Shown: positions 50,342 to 59,027 of the stretch, piece by piece
Position numbering within the stretch: the stretch's first letter is position 1
Layout of the letters: every line of letters begins with the position of its first letter
DNA from: Paulinella micropora
Taxonomy: Eukaryota; Cercozoa; Imbricatea; Euglyphida; Paulinellidae
Assembly (NCBI GenBank): GCA_019918135.1
Contig: WBZZ01005813.1
Span: 145,690-209,689, forward strand
Direction: 5' to 3'
DNA length: 64,000 bases
Position numbers and translations under genes: made by a program
The notes under the pieces: model-generated
What the model saw: the letters and a program-made list of their open reading frames with translations, nothing else
Told to the model about the DNA's origin: nothing
Databases searched by the model: none

Positions 50342-50469
50342 TGTCGGCCGGCCCGCACAATACATAGTGGCATTGAGTGTCGTCCTGCTTGTCGTTACTT
50401 GACTCTTATGCTTGGTCTGCCCCTCTACTGTTGAGACGACTAAGTGTCAGAGTAGCTGTTCCGGTTACA
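50342..50469 (+). repeat. 3' LTR
   Basis: Counterpart of 40804-40932; followed by AAAT (50470-50473), the same four bases that precede the 5' LTR (40800-40803). Confidence 0.75.
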
Positions 50470-50473
50470 AAAT

Positions 50474-51150
50474 AGATGACAAAAATCCTACAAAATCCTT
50501 ACATAACCGTTAGAAATCAGTTGTAACGCTTAGAAATTCAATTTTTTTATTTTTTGAAAGATTATTAAAATAACATATAATATTTTGTTTTTATGAAGGA
50601 ACCATTAATTTCCAAATGTATAGGATTTCACTTGTTACACTATTGAAATTTACGGAAATACTTGCCACTCGTAGAGTGGAGTAATAAGCAGAAGAGATAG
50701 AATGCAAATAAATTTGAACTTGAAATTGAATTTGAATTTAATTTAATAATATTAAAAAACATTATTAAAATTTTCGGTATCCAAACTACGTACGTGACGT
50801 GACTTGTTACACTATTGAAATTTACACAACAAAAAATCAACAATGTATGATATAACGTTCGAAACGGTTATGTAACGGTTACAATTTTGAATTTAAAAAA
50901 AATATTTTTGAACGATTATGATGAAATATATTATTCTGATGTAAAAGAATATAAAGTGTAGTTGTTTTCAATGAAAAGCAAGAAAGAACAAATAGATTAC
51001 AAAAATCCTACAAAATCCTTACATAACCGTTAAAAAGCAGTTGTAACGGTTAGAAATTCAATTTTTTTTTAATTTTTTTTAATATTATTAAAATAACATA
51101 TAATCTTTTGTTTTATGAAGGAACCATTAATTTTCAAAAGTATGGAATTT
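50474..51150. repeat. AT-rich host repeat, including an empty-site copy
   Basis: 50474-50630 is the right half of the interrupted repeat. 50641-51150 is a second copy with no LTR element; at 50981-51010 it reads agaacaaatag then attacaaaaatcc, the unoccupied version of the insertion site. No gene. Confidence 0.7.
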
Positions 51151-51296
51151 TTCTTGCAGAACTACTTGCACTTTAACCTGTCTTTTGTCAAGTGACGGGG
51201 AATGCCAGCCCGACAAACACAACGCTACCATGTCCTTCAACGTCGGCATGAGCCTCTCCTCCAAGGCGTCATACTTCTCGGGCACCTTGCATTGAG

Positions 51297-52295
51297 CTAT
51301 GGTGAAGAGTCCCGCAGTAGAGGTTGGGGACCGTCACGGAAAAAATATCGAGAACTTGAAGTACCGTCCTTATCTGCAGCTGTCAACTTTAAAGCTACAG
51401 TTATTATTTTATGTGTACTACCTACCTTAGCTCCATCACCTGCTATCGCTATCCTTAGCTCAGCTATCTTACTAGCTTCACCTAACTTACTAGCCAAATA
51501 AGTCTTATCTGCACTTGCTAAAATCTTGCCTAAATCTGCTGTTAGTACACACTTGTTATCATTACTAAGCCTTAACTTGTATGCCTCTTGTGCTTGTGGC
51601 TCTAACTCATTCCGTCTCCTATTCTTGAGCATGGTGCCTGTTATGTATGGATGCTTGCTAGCAGCTAACACTTCTGTCACTTCTGTCACTTCTTTCTCAC
51701 TAGCGTTATGTTGCATCATGTACAATAACACTCTGTCTATTGTCTCCCTAATTTCCTCAGCTGTGGGCTCGTCTCTCTCTACAAAGCTAGCAAATGCGCT
51801 CCCAAACTCTTTCATCGCCTCCTCCTCTATCTTTCTAAACCTACTGTGTGTCTCTGCCTGAAACCTAAGCTCCTGTATAACTGTCTTCTTTTCTTGCCTC
51901 TTACCTTTTTCGTTTTTCTTTTCCCTAACCTCTGGTGCTGCAAGTGTGATGTAGTCTGTGTGGTGTCTCTTGTGCTGTGTGTATGTCTGTCTATCGTCTG
52001 GTGATGTGAATGTGTTGATTATTCTATGGTGTTGCGGCACTCCTAATCTATATTTCTCTACATCTACACTCTCCTCCCTCTCTGTCTGTCCCTCCTCCTC
52101 ACTCTCTGGTTCTGTCTCTTCATCGTTCTCTTCCTTTTGCTTCCTTCTTTCCTCTTGAATCTTAAGTCTCTTTGCTGCTTTCTCAACATTGTCCACACTG
52201 TTAGCCTGGCGTTTGGATTTGGCTGTGGTTGCAACACGCTGACGACCCTTTGCTCTAGGCCTCCAGCCTTTCTTTTCCTTCTTGACTTGCATCAC
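51297..52295 (-). CDS. Unrecognised nuclear-type protein, possibly transposon-derived
   Basis: 332 codons. The basic N-terminus has likely nuclear localisation sequence (KKGWRPRAKGRQR, AAKRLK), then an acidic stretch (EESEEEGQ-like), a helical middle (EIRETIDRVLLYMMQHN) and a C-terminal segment LRIAIAGDGAKVGSTHK, a glycine-rich pattern I associate loosely with repeat-encoded proteins. The last ~18 residues may be out of frame or after an intron. An overlapping minus frame at 52255-52539 (MSLKELLRSSSLQKVQINLG) could be a 5' exon; a poly-T run lies within it. No family assigned. Confidence 0.4.
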   Translation of the reverse strand: MMQVKKEKKGWRPRAKGRQRVATTAKSKRQANSVDNVEKAAKRLKIQEERRKQKEENDEETEPESEEEGQTEREESVDVEKYRLGVPQHHRIINTFTSPDDRQTYTQHKRHHTDYITLAAPEVREKKNEKGKRQEKKTVIQELRFQAETHSRFRKIEEEAMKEFGSAFASFVERDEPTAEEIRETIDRVLLYMMQHNASEKEVTEVTEVLAASKHPYITGTMLKNRRRNELEPQAQEAYKLRLSNDNKCVLTADLGKILASADKTYLASKLGEASKIAELRIAIAGDGAKVGSTHKIITVALKLTAADKDGTSSSRYFFRDGPQPLLRDSSP

Positions 52296-52345
52296 GAGTT
52301 AAGAGGGGAGACATGTCCTGGAATTGAACAGCGTTGCGAGCTTTG

Positions 52346-52369
52346 AAAAAAAAAAAAAAAAAAAAAAAA
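52346..52369 (+). repeat. Poly-A run of 24
   Basis: A24 on the plus strand, between the two minus-strand frames described above. Confidence 0.9.
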
Positions 52370-52560
52370 GCCAAGTCAAAAAAACGTGGTGGGATCACGG
52401 GAAATGGCTTGCCAATTTTCGAAAACGTCACGAGGCAAGTTCCGTCACCCAAGTTGATCTGAACTTTTTGCAAGCTACTACTTCTTAAAAGCTCTTTCAA
52501 ACTCATTTCTACTGCAATTCTTTTGCCGTGAGCGTACAAAAAGCATTATCGCGACCCAAC

Positions 52561-53678
52561 ATGTCTGCGTCATCGAATACTTCGACAAAAAAACCTGCTG
52601 CAACAAACCTTGGACGCGAGTCCAAGAGTAAAGGAAAAATGGTTGACACATTGGAACAACAGAGCCCTGCCTCTGGCAATAGCAGCGCACAAAGAGCTGG
52701 CGACGCTGCCAGAGTCTTGGAAGCTTCCCAGGAGCTGAAAGCCAGGAGCAAATTGAAGTCTGGTGATTCGAGGAAGAATGAGCAGCGACTGGTTTCCAAC
52801 GTCAGACTGCTTTTGTCTTAGCTCTTCGTCAAGCAAGGCAGCAACGCATACAAAGAGAAGAACGCGATGGGAAAAGTCATAATTGCATACCTATGTTGGG
52901 GCCTGCACACAGGTTGGTGTGAAACCGTCCTGGGGCTACCACAAGTCTACAAAAAAAAACATCGTGCGTCAATCCACTTTGGTACTGTTTGAACTTGCTC
53001 TGTGCACTTCGTGATGTCAGTGGTGGCACTTATATGCAGCGTGCCACAATGATTACTTCTTGTTGGCTTTCTGTTCCAGGAACTAGCAGCTTCGCTGGAT
53101 ATGTTCCAACTGCCACGGCAGCTGGCGGCACCCAAACGCTCCAACATCAGCATGGAAGAGGTGGCTGCCTACGCAGATACTTTGGGGAATTTACTGGAAA
53201 GCAGATCTGGAGCTGAGTCCAACTATCGCTACATTCCAGAAGGGAAGATTGTATATTACCTACGGTATCGGTATTGGGAACACAGCATTATCCTCGATGT
53301 CTTGCACAGGTACCGGTTTGTGCATGCATGCATAGATTCACGGCGTATGATTCCGCAAATTGCCGCGTGCATCGCCCACGCTGAATTGTGCCTCAACAAG
53401 CTTCCAGTTATTAATTATGGCATGGATGAGTGCATAGACCGCATTAATATTACATATGTGTAATATCTGATGTGTGAAATCGATTTTTTTTTGTTTGTTT
53501 TTTGTAACGCGTTTGGGTTATTCAGGATATCCTCGAAGCATCAGGAGCAAGTGTTAGAATACTCTTGCAAACTCAAACAAGGTAAGAGGCTGACCACCAT
53601 GCAGAAAAACTTGGTACTCTATGTGACCTGGCACAAAGAGTACCCAAGTCACAAGGTATACATGCATGTATGTATATG

Positions 53679-53710
<32 letters not shown>

Positions 53711-54053
53711 TTCATGCATGCATATAATATTATGCATGTAGCATGTGTGTATGTAGCATGTATGTAATACTATGTATGCATGTATGTATGTATGCATGTA
53801 TGCAATATTTATGTATGTATATGCACAATGTATGCATTTATGTATGCATTTGTGTATTTATATGTGTATGTATGTATGTATGCGGGTTGAATGTGTATAA
53901 GGCATTGATCGAAAAACTGGAGGCACCCATAACTATGACGGAAGAGAGATCTGCGGAGTACAAAGCCGCAGAGTCCACGCTCCCAAAGTTCACCCGCCGA
54001 GGCTATATAGGTTTTTGGCAGATCCTGGGAATCATGAAGGCGAAAGCCTCCTG
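52561..54053 (+). other. Possible fragment of a spliced host gene
   Basis: Coding-like stretches are interrupted by sequence with plausible splice signals: 52561-52815 (Ser/Lys-rich start MSASSNTSTKKPAAT), about 53083-53310 (after tgttccag; LPRQLAAPKRSNISMEEVAA), about 53524-53580 (after ttattcag, before gtaaga), and 53900-54053 (ending MKAKAS). No domain recognised and the frames do not join cleanly, so it may be a pseudogene. Confidence 0.25.
53655..53900. repeat. ATGTATGT/ATGC-rich microsatellite
   Basis: Degenerate (ATGT)n with ATGC variants. Cys/Met/Tyr-rich frames here are artefacts. Confidence 0.85.
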
Positions 54054-54177
54054 ATTTGGCGAATCCAGCGACACCCCAAGTACTGCGAACCATGTATCAT
54101 TGGTGCAGAAATTGTTGCTCAGGTCATTTATAATAATGCATAAACATACATTATACAGGCAATGATGCAATATGAAA

Positions 54178-54213
54178 TATATATATATATGTATATATAT
54201 AAGTAAGAAAGTA

Positions 54214-54272
<59 letters not shown>
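54178..54272. repeat. (TA)n microsatellite
   Basis: Two AT-dinucleotide blocks, the longer about 60 bases, next to the probable left edge of the second provirus. Confidence 0.85.
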
Positions 54273-54278
<6 letters not shown>

Positions 54279-54564
54279 CGGCTGTCTATCCGCAAAGTAT
54301 AAAACAAGCCGTTAAAATGTGTAAAACCAACATTAGACATATAGAAAAAAGTGTCCAACCCTTGTAAAAACCGACGAAGGTTTTCCAAAAATCAACCAAC
54401 TAAGCACATTTAGAAAGAATTAAGACATATTAAGCACATAGTCCATATTTTTACTACATAAAAATATATATAAACAAATTTGATAAGTTTGAGGCGATTG
54501 CGGGATAGTCTGGCGGTAAATATATAAATTATTTTATATATAAGTATATCATGGTAGATATACT

Positions 54565-55110
54565 ATGGACACTAGACTGCTGATGACACGCCCATACTGG
54601 GCACAGGAAGATTTACAATTGCACATTGATTACACGGAGGGAAATTATTTTTTAAATTTAATCAATGCTGTCCGTTTTGTTGCCCCCGACGGCCGATGGG
54701 ACACTAATCACTGGCAGGTGGCACGTATGTTGAAAGGTGGCACGGAGAGTTATTGTTGCTGTGGGCACATAATTACAAAGAACTTCATAATCAAGCACAG
54801 GGCGAGTGGTGCTGAGATGATTGTTGGCTCTCATTGTGTCAAGAGGTTTAATAATCGTAAAATGAATGAAGAGTTGTCGTTGCTAGTTAGACTTAACAAC
54901 CCCAATGTTAAATTTTGTAGCCACTGCGAAAGTAAAAGGGCGATTTCAAAAAATATAATAGCACGATACCCGAACAAGGACAAATACTACCATACGACAT
55001 GCATGCGAAAGGCCTTTTACCAATGCACCTTTTGTAATGCTTACAGAGGATATGAACCATGCGACTGCTACAATAAAATACGAAACAACACTCCCTTTTG
55101 GTTGCGGTGA
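54565..55110 (+). CDS. Cys-rich zinc-binding viral protein
   Basis: 181 residues. The segment YCCCGHIITKNFIIKHR followed by GAEMIVGSHCVKRF follows a CxCGx(n)VGSxCxxRF pattern widespread in large DNA viruses of protists. A second cluster (CSHCESKRA, CMRKAFYQCTFCNAY, CDCY) adds more potential zinc ligands. The first ~65 residues (RWDTNHWQVARML) look globular. It is the first gene of the provirus, upstream of the primase-helicase. The role of the family is not known to me. Confidence 0.65.
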   Translation: MDTRLLMTRPYWAQEDLQLHIDYTEGNYFLNLINAVRFVAPDGRWDTNHWQVARMLKGGTESYCCCGHIITKNFIIKHRASGAEMIVGSHCVKRFNNRKMNEELSLLVRLNNPNVKFCSHCESKRAISKNIIARYPNKDKYYHTTCMRKAFYQCTFCNAYRGYEPCDCYNKIRNNTPFWLR

Positions 55111-55219
55111 GTATATATAGAATATTTTAATTTCATCTAAGGATAAGATAACATATGGGTATAAATATATAGAACAATTTAATTATTTTTCTATAAAAAA
55201 ATCTGACCACTGATATACA

Positions 55220-57664
55220 ATGACCGCCCCTATGTTGGACAATGGCAACTGGCACTGGAAACAGGAAGAAGCACTGGAGGGCAAAACAGCCGAAATCCTT
55301 ATCAAATGGGGCAACAAACAATTTACTACTTTACCAAACCAAGAAGACTTTATTGAATTGATTGAAAAAACCCCCGAAGAACAAAAACAATTTTACGAAG
55401 TGTTGATGGATGGTAAGCCACAGCGAATGTTTGCCGATTTGGACGGCGATAACTTGAGTATCTCGCGAGAGAAGATGTATGAACGATGGAACGATTTAAT
55501 GGAAAATGTATTTCAACTACTTGGTATGAAATACAACCCGAAAAAGGCCAAATACTTGGATGCCTGCAAGGGTGATAAGATGTCGTGCCACTTTTCATAT
55601 GACAACGGCTTCGTATTTGCCAACTGCGACACACAAAAAGAATTTTGGAAATTCGTTGAAACCATTATTGAAAAAAATTACACTGACCTCTGCTTTACCT
55701 TTGAACGACAGGATAAAAAAATTGAACTGCGAACCATTCTGGATATCTCCGTGTATAACAAGAACCGAGTATTTCGCACTATTTACTCTCACAAAGACGG
55801 GAGTAGCCGTGTGTTGCTTCCATACTCTTATACACCAAAAACCAATACATTGAAACTATTGCAAAATGTTGAAATTGATGATTACTTAATCATGCGACCC
55901 GACGAAACCTCATATTATAGTGTTAAACTGCCCGAATACACTTCTCTGCGACGATACCAGCACATAACTATTGCCGAAGTTGAACAAATCATACTCAGCA
56001 AAGTGGCTAATGTGGATATAAAAGAGCAAAAGCAACGAATGTTTATTTTAAAAACGAAAGGAGTGAGAAAATGTATCATAAATGGCGAGGAGAACCAAAG
56101 CGACAACTGCTATGTTGTGTGGAAACGAGACGGGCTTTATTTCTACTGCCATGATACGGGTTGTGAAGGTAAAGGTGTGCGAATTCATGAATTTACTCCC
56201 GCAATTGCTCACGATATCAACACTATTGATGACTTACGGCGACTTGGCAGTGAGTGTAAGACGATTGAAAAATTCAAAGATTTTCTAGAAACCGCTCTAG
56301 CATGGATGAACAAATCATATTGTTTTGCTAACTTGGCAAAGCCAACCATAATTGAAGAATACATTGATGCTAGGGATAAAATGGTGTTTCGTTATAAAAC
56401 AGAAACGGCGATGGAGGCCTTCTTCAAAAACAAAAGAATAAAGACTAATCTTTCAAAGGAAGACTGGATGGCACTAGGCAAAAACCCCGCCACATTGAAT
56501 GTTGTTGATTTATACAAAATGTGGAATACTCACCCGAAACGACGAGAGGTAAATGATATTATCTTTGACCCCAAGGCATACTTTGATGACAACAAAAAAG
56601 GGTTTTACAACTTATTCAAAGGATTTGCCGTCCCCGCCGACACATTGCACGATGTAAAATCATTTACTCCAGAAGAAGAGAAAAACGAGCCATTCTTTCA
56701 ACATATTTTAAACAGATGGTGCGGTGGAGACCAAAATGTCTATAAAAAGGTTTTAGATATGTTTGCACACATTTACCAAAAGCCGTGGGAGAAATTACAT
56801 TTATCTTTGGTGCTGACCAGCACAGAACGAGCAGGTAAGGGGATTATCCTTGAAATATTCAAAGATATTATTGGTGGCGAATATTACTTTCAGCCCTCCG
56901 ATGTGAAAGAAGTATTGGGAGACTTCAATGCACAACTAGCACGGGCTATAGTCGTATATATGGACGAAATGGTGTGGGGTGGTGATAAAGAACGAGCGGG
57001 CACTATTAAGAAAATGGTATCCGAAAATACACTCACTCTCAAACAAAAATATTTACCAAATCTCACATTAGAAAATATCTTCTTCTTGGTGCTTGCTTCT
57101 AACGAAGAATGGGTTGTCCCCGCAGGAACAACGGAGCAACGATGGCTGGTATTAGAAGTATCGGACGAATTGGCACTAATGAAAGAAAACGAAAAAAGAA
57201 AAGTGATTGCGGATATTCGTGCAATTGACCGACAGCGACTGGCGAAGTTTCTTGCCGAACGAGACCTTAGCACTTTTAATGATCGCGAGACGATATTAAC
57301 AGGCGGACTACGACAACAAAAAGTAAAAACATTATCTAAAATGCGGAAGTGGTGGTTAGATTGTTTAAACGATGGCCATATTTCAAGCGGAATGCCAGAA
57401 ATACAATTTGGAGATGAAGTTTCAAAAGAAGTAATGTATGACATATACAAATCAAATATTAATGACCCTCATACTTCGCAGACAAGTTTCTGGATGCAAA
57501 TGAAAAAACTGATCCCCGATGCAAGGGAAACAAAGAAAACCATAGGTGGAAGGAGACCAAGATTTATACAATTACCCTCTCTGGAAGAATGCCAGAACAC
57601 ATGGCGAACTATTTATGGAGACCAAGAATGGCGATTTAGCACACAGGACGACGACGATGAATAA
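55220..57664 (+). CDS. Primase-SF3 helicase (D5-like)
   Basis: 814 residues. An archaeo-eukaryotic primase domain at the N-terminus: MFADLDGD (Asp73, Asp75), MSCHFSY (the SxH motif) and LDISVYNKNRVFRT. A zinc-ribbon-like segment (CYVVWKRDGLYFYCHDTGC) sits near residue 295-315. The C-terminal superfamily 3 helicase has Walker A ERAGKGII (Lys540), Walker B VVYMDEMV (Asp582-Glu583) and motif C FLVLASNEEWVVP with the Arg-finger region TEQRW. It primes and unwinds viral DNA; many PLVs and virophages replicate with such a protein. Intact and of normal length. Confidence 0.9.
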   Translation: MTAPMLDNGNWHWKQEEALEGKTAEILIKWGNKQFTTLPNQEDFIELIEKTPEEQKQFYEVLMDGKPQRMFADLDGDNLSISREKMYERWNDLMENVFQLLGMKYNPKKAKYLDACKGDKMSCHFSYDNGFVFANCDTQKEFWKFVETIIEKNYTDLCFTFERQDKKIELRTILDISVYNKNRVFRTIYSHKDGSSRVLLPYSYTPKTNTLKLLQNVEIDDYLIMRPDETSYYSVKLPEYTSLRRYQHITIAEVEQIILSKVANVDIKEQKQRMFILKTKGVRKCIINGEENQSDNCYVVWKRDGLYFYCHDTGCEGKGVRIHEFTPAIAHDINTIDDLRRLGSECKTIEKFKDFLETALAWMNKSYCFANLAKPTIIEEYIDARDKMVFRYKTETAMEAFFKNKRIKTNLSKEDWMALGKNPATLNVVDLYKMWNTHPKRREVNDIIFDPKAYFDDNKKGFYNLFKGFAVPADTLHDVKSFTPEEEKNEPFFQHILNRWCGGDQNVYKKVLDMFAHIYQKPWEKLHLSLVLTSTERAGKGIILEIFKDIIGGEYYFQPSDVKEVLGDFNAQLARAIVVYMDEMVWGGDKERAGTIKKMVSENTLTLKQKYLPNLTLENIFFLVLASNEEWVVPAGTTEQRWLVLEVSDELALMKENEKRKVIADIRAIDRQRLAKFLAERDLSTFNDRETILTGGLRQQKVKTLSKMRKWWLDCLNDGHISSGMPEIQFGDEVSKEVMYDIYKSNINDPHTSQTSFWMQMKKLIPDARETKKTIGGRRPRFIQLPSLEECQNTWRTIYGDQEWRFSTQDDDDE

Positions 57665-57681
57665 ACAATAATACCAGTTGG

Positions 57682-57707
57682 TATTTTTTTTCTATCCATT
57701 ATATAGT
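57682..57707 (+). promoter_or_regulatory. T-tract plus TATA putative viral promoter
   Basis: T8 then CTATCCATTATATAG, ending one base before ATG 57708. Differs at one position from the element before 15950 in the other provirus. Confidence 0.5.
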
Positions 57708-58340
57708 ATGAGCACAAAGCAATTCTACCTTGACGAGATCGCCAAATGGGAGATTGATAGCAATGTTAAGAAACCGACCATTAAATGGACGAAACCCGAC
57801 ATTGTATCATTTTATGAACAATACAAACCAAATGTTGATCAACATACTAGCGACAATGTAAAAGTAGAAATGCCGTCGGCCACTACACTGGAAAACATAG
57901 TTAGCAGTATGGCAGAGGAAGAAAGCACTCCATTCAAAACTGCGGATTTAGTAGAAACAGGCATTACGGAAATTAAGGCCAACGTGGGGGAAGAACTGGC
58001 AAAAAAAGAAACGGAAGCAAAAGAAGAGAAGAAAACACCGATTAAAGCAAAGCGGAATCCGCCCGAGGGCGGATATAGTTGCTATGAAATAATAACGGCA
58101 CATTTGAAAGTATCCAAAGACCCGTTTAATTTCTTGTATATGAAAGTGGATGACCGCACCATAATGCAGGAGGATATGAAGAAATGGCACGAGAGTAGAT
58201 ACGGACACATACCACCAGAGCAACGCCCTACTCTTAAATATGGTAAGTTAGATTATAAGACATTTTTCCGCGATGTCTTATCTCAACACGAGGGCAAACT
58301 CACGACACTAAAGGATATGTATGACAGGTTTCATGTGTAA
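57708..58340 (+). CDS. Conserved-type PLV protein of unknown function
   Basis: 210 residues from MSTKQFYLDEIAKWE; the promoter-like element directly before this ATG supports it over the in-frame ATG at 57678. A small N-terminal helical domain (KPTIKWTKPDIVSFYEQYKP), an acidic/Lys-rich linker (residues ~95-120) and a C-terminal domain with YKTFFRDVLSQHEGKLTTLK. Convergent with the next gene, overlapping it by ten bases. Could be a scaffold or DNA-binding protein; not recognised. Confidence 0.6.
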   Translation: MSTKQFYLDEIAKWEIDSNVKKPTIKWTKPDIVSFYEQYKPNVDQHTSDNVKVEMPSATTLENIVSSMAEEESTPFKTADLVETGITEIKANVGEELAKKETEAKEEKKTPIKAKRNPPEGGYSCYEIITAHLKVSKDPFNFLYMKVDDRTIMQEDMKKWHESRYGHIPPEQRPTLKYGKLDYKTFFRDVLSQHEGKLTTLKDMYDRFHV

Positions 58341-58960
58341 GAGGCAGTTAGTGCTATGTCTCTCATTACATCAATATTGAAATACGAAGGTTTGAAATAT
58401 ACAGGCTCCGCAGATGCTGATTTATAATATACTTCTATGGTTAATGGTGCGCCAGTCGCATACGTTACCAGAGCATCATTGGTTGTATTATCTACAATTC
58501 GTATAGTGCGGTTGTTGGTAGTGTCCGAGGGGTTTGGACAGGTCATCTGCCAAGTCAAATTCATTTGAACTCCATATCTTTGGATTAGCCACACACAATC
58601 AAAAGACTTATAATCAATGGCGGTCGTATAATTTAGCACTTCGGTATAGTAATCATATGTATTCGTGCCATCTGTGATATGAAACCAAAATTGAAAAGTG
58701 GCAATGCCAGTCGGAGCGGGTAAATTCAATGAACCACGAAATGATACATTAATGAAATAACCATATCCTAAACTTGATATTGTTTTGCTACCATATCCGC
58801 CCGTGCATAGAGTGGTAAATGTGGAACTCGTCATCCATGACCTAAGGTCAAGACCAACATAAGCATTTTGAATGTTTCTTGTTAATGTCGGGGTAGCCAC
58901 GACCGCGATTGTTTTTGTGTCAATAGATTGTTGCTCTTGCGAACGGCCAAATATATTCAT
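58331..58960 (-). CDS. Beta-rich, probably structural protein
   Basis: 209 residues, rich in Thr, Tyr, Asn and Ser, with alternating strands (GYFINVSFRGSLNLP, ATFQFWFHITDG) typical of jelly-roll or fibre-head folds. No signal peptide. The start lies 67 bases from the divergent fibre gene, so both may share a regulatory region. Could be a fibre knob or a minor capsid protein. It has no visible counterpart in the other provirus. Confidence 0.6.
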   Translation of the reverse strand: MNIFGRSQEQQSIDTKTIAVVATPTLTRNIQNAYVGLDLRSWMTSSTFTTLCTGGYGSKTISSLGYGYFINVSFRGSLNLPAPTGIATFQFWFHITDGTNTYDYYTEVLNYTTAIDYKSFDCVWLIQRYGVQMNLTWQMTCPNPSDTTNNRTIRIVDNTTNDALVTYATGAPLTIEVYYKSASAEPVYFKPSYFNIDVMRDIALTASYT

Positions 58961-59027
58961 TTTTTTGAGACTAAATATATATCTATCTTATATTATAAGA
59001 TTTATTATAAAATACTAGAATTTAAAT

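Larger units (their letters stand above)
40804..50469 (+). mobile_element. Ty3/gypsy-type LTR retrotransposon, 9.7 kb, degenerate
   Basis: Short LTRs (about 129 and 128 bp) starting TGTCGG and ending TTACA, flanked by AAAT on both sides. Internal order is gag, protease-like region, RT, RNase H, integrase, which is the gypsy order. Frameshifts and stops break the polyprotein at many points. The uninterrupted target is visible at 50990-50993. Confidence 0.85.

Noticed and set aside
54128..54388. Minus-strand Tyr/Ile-rich frame
   Set aside because: Translation of the (TA)n microsatellite.
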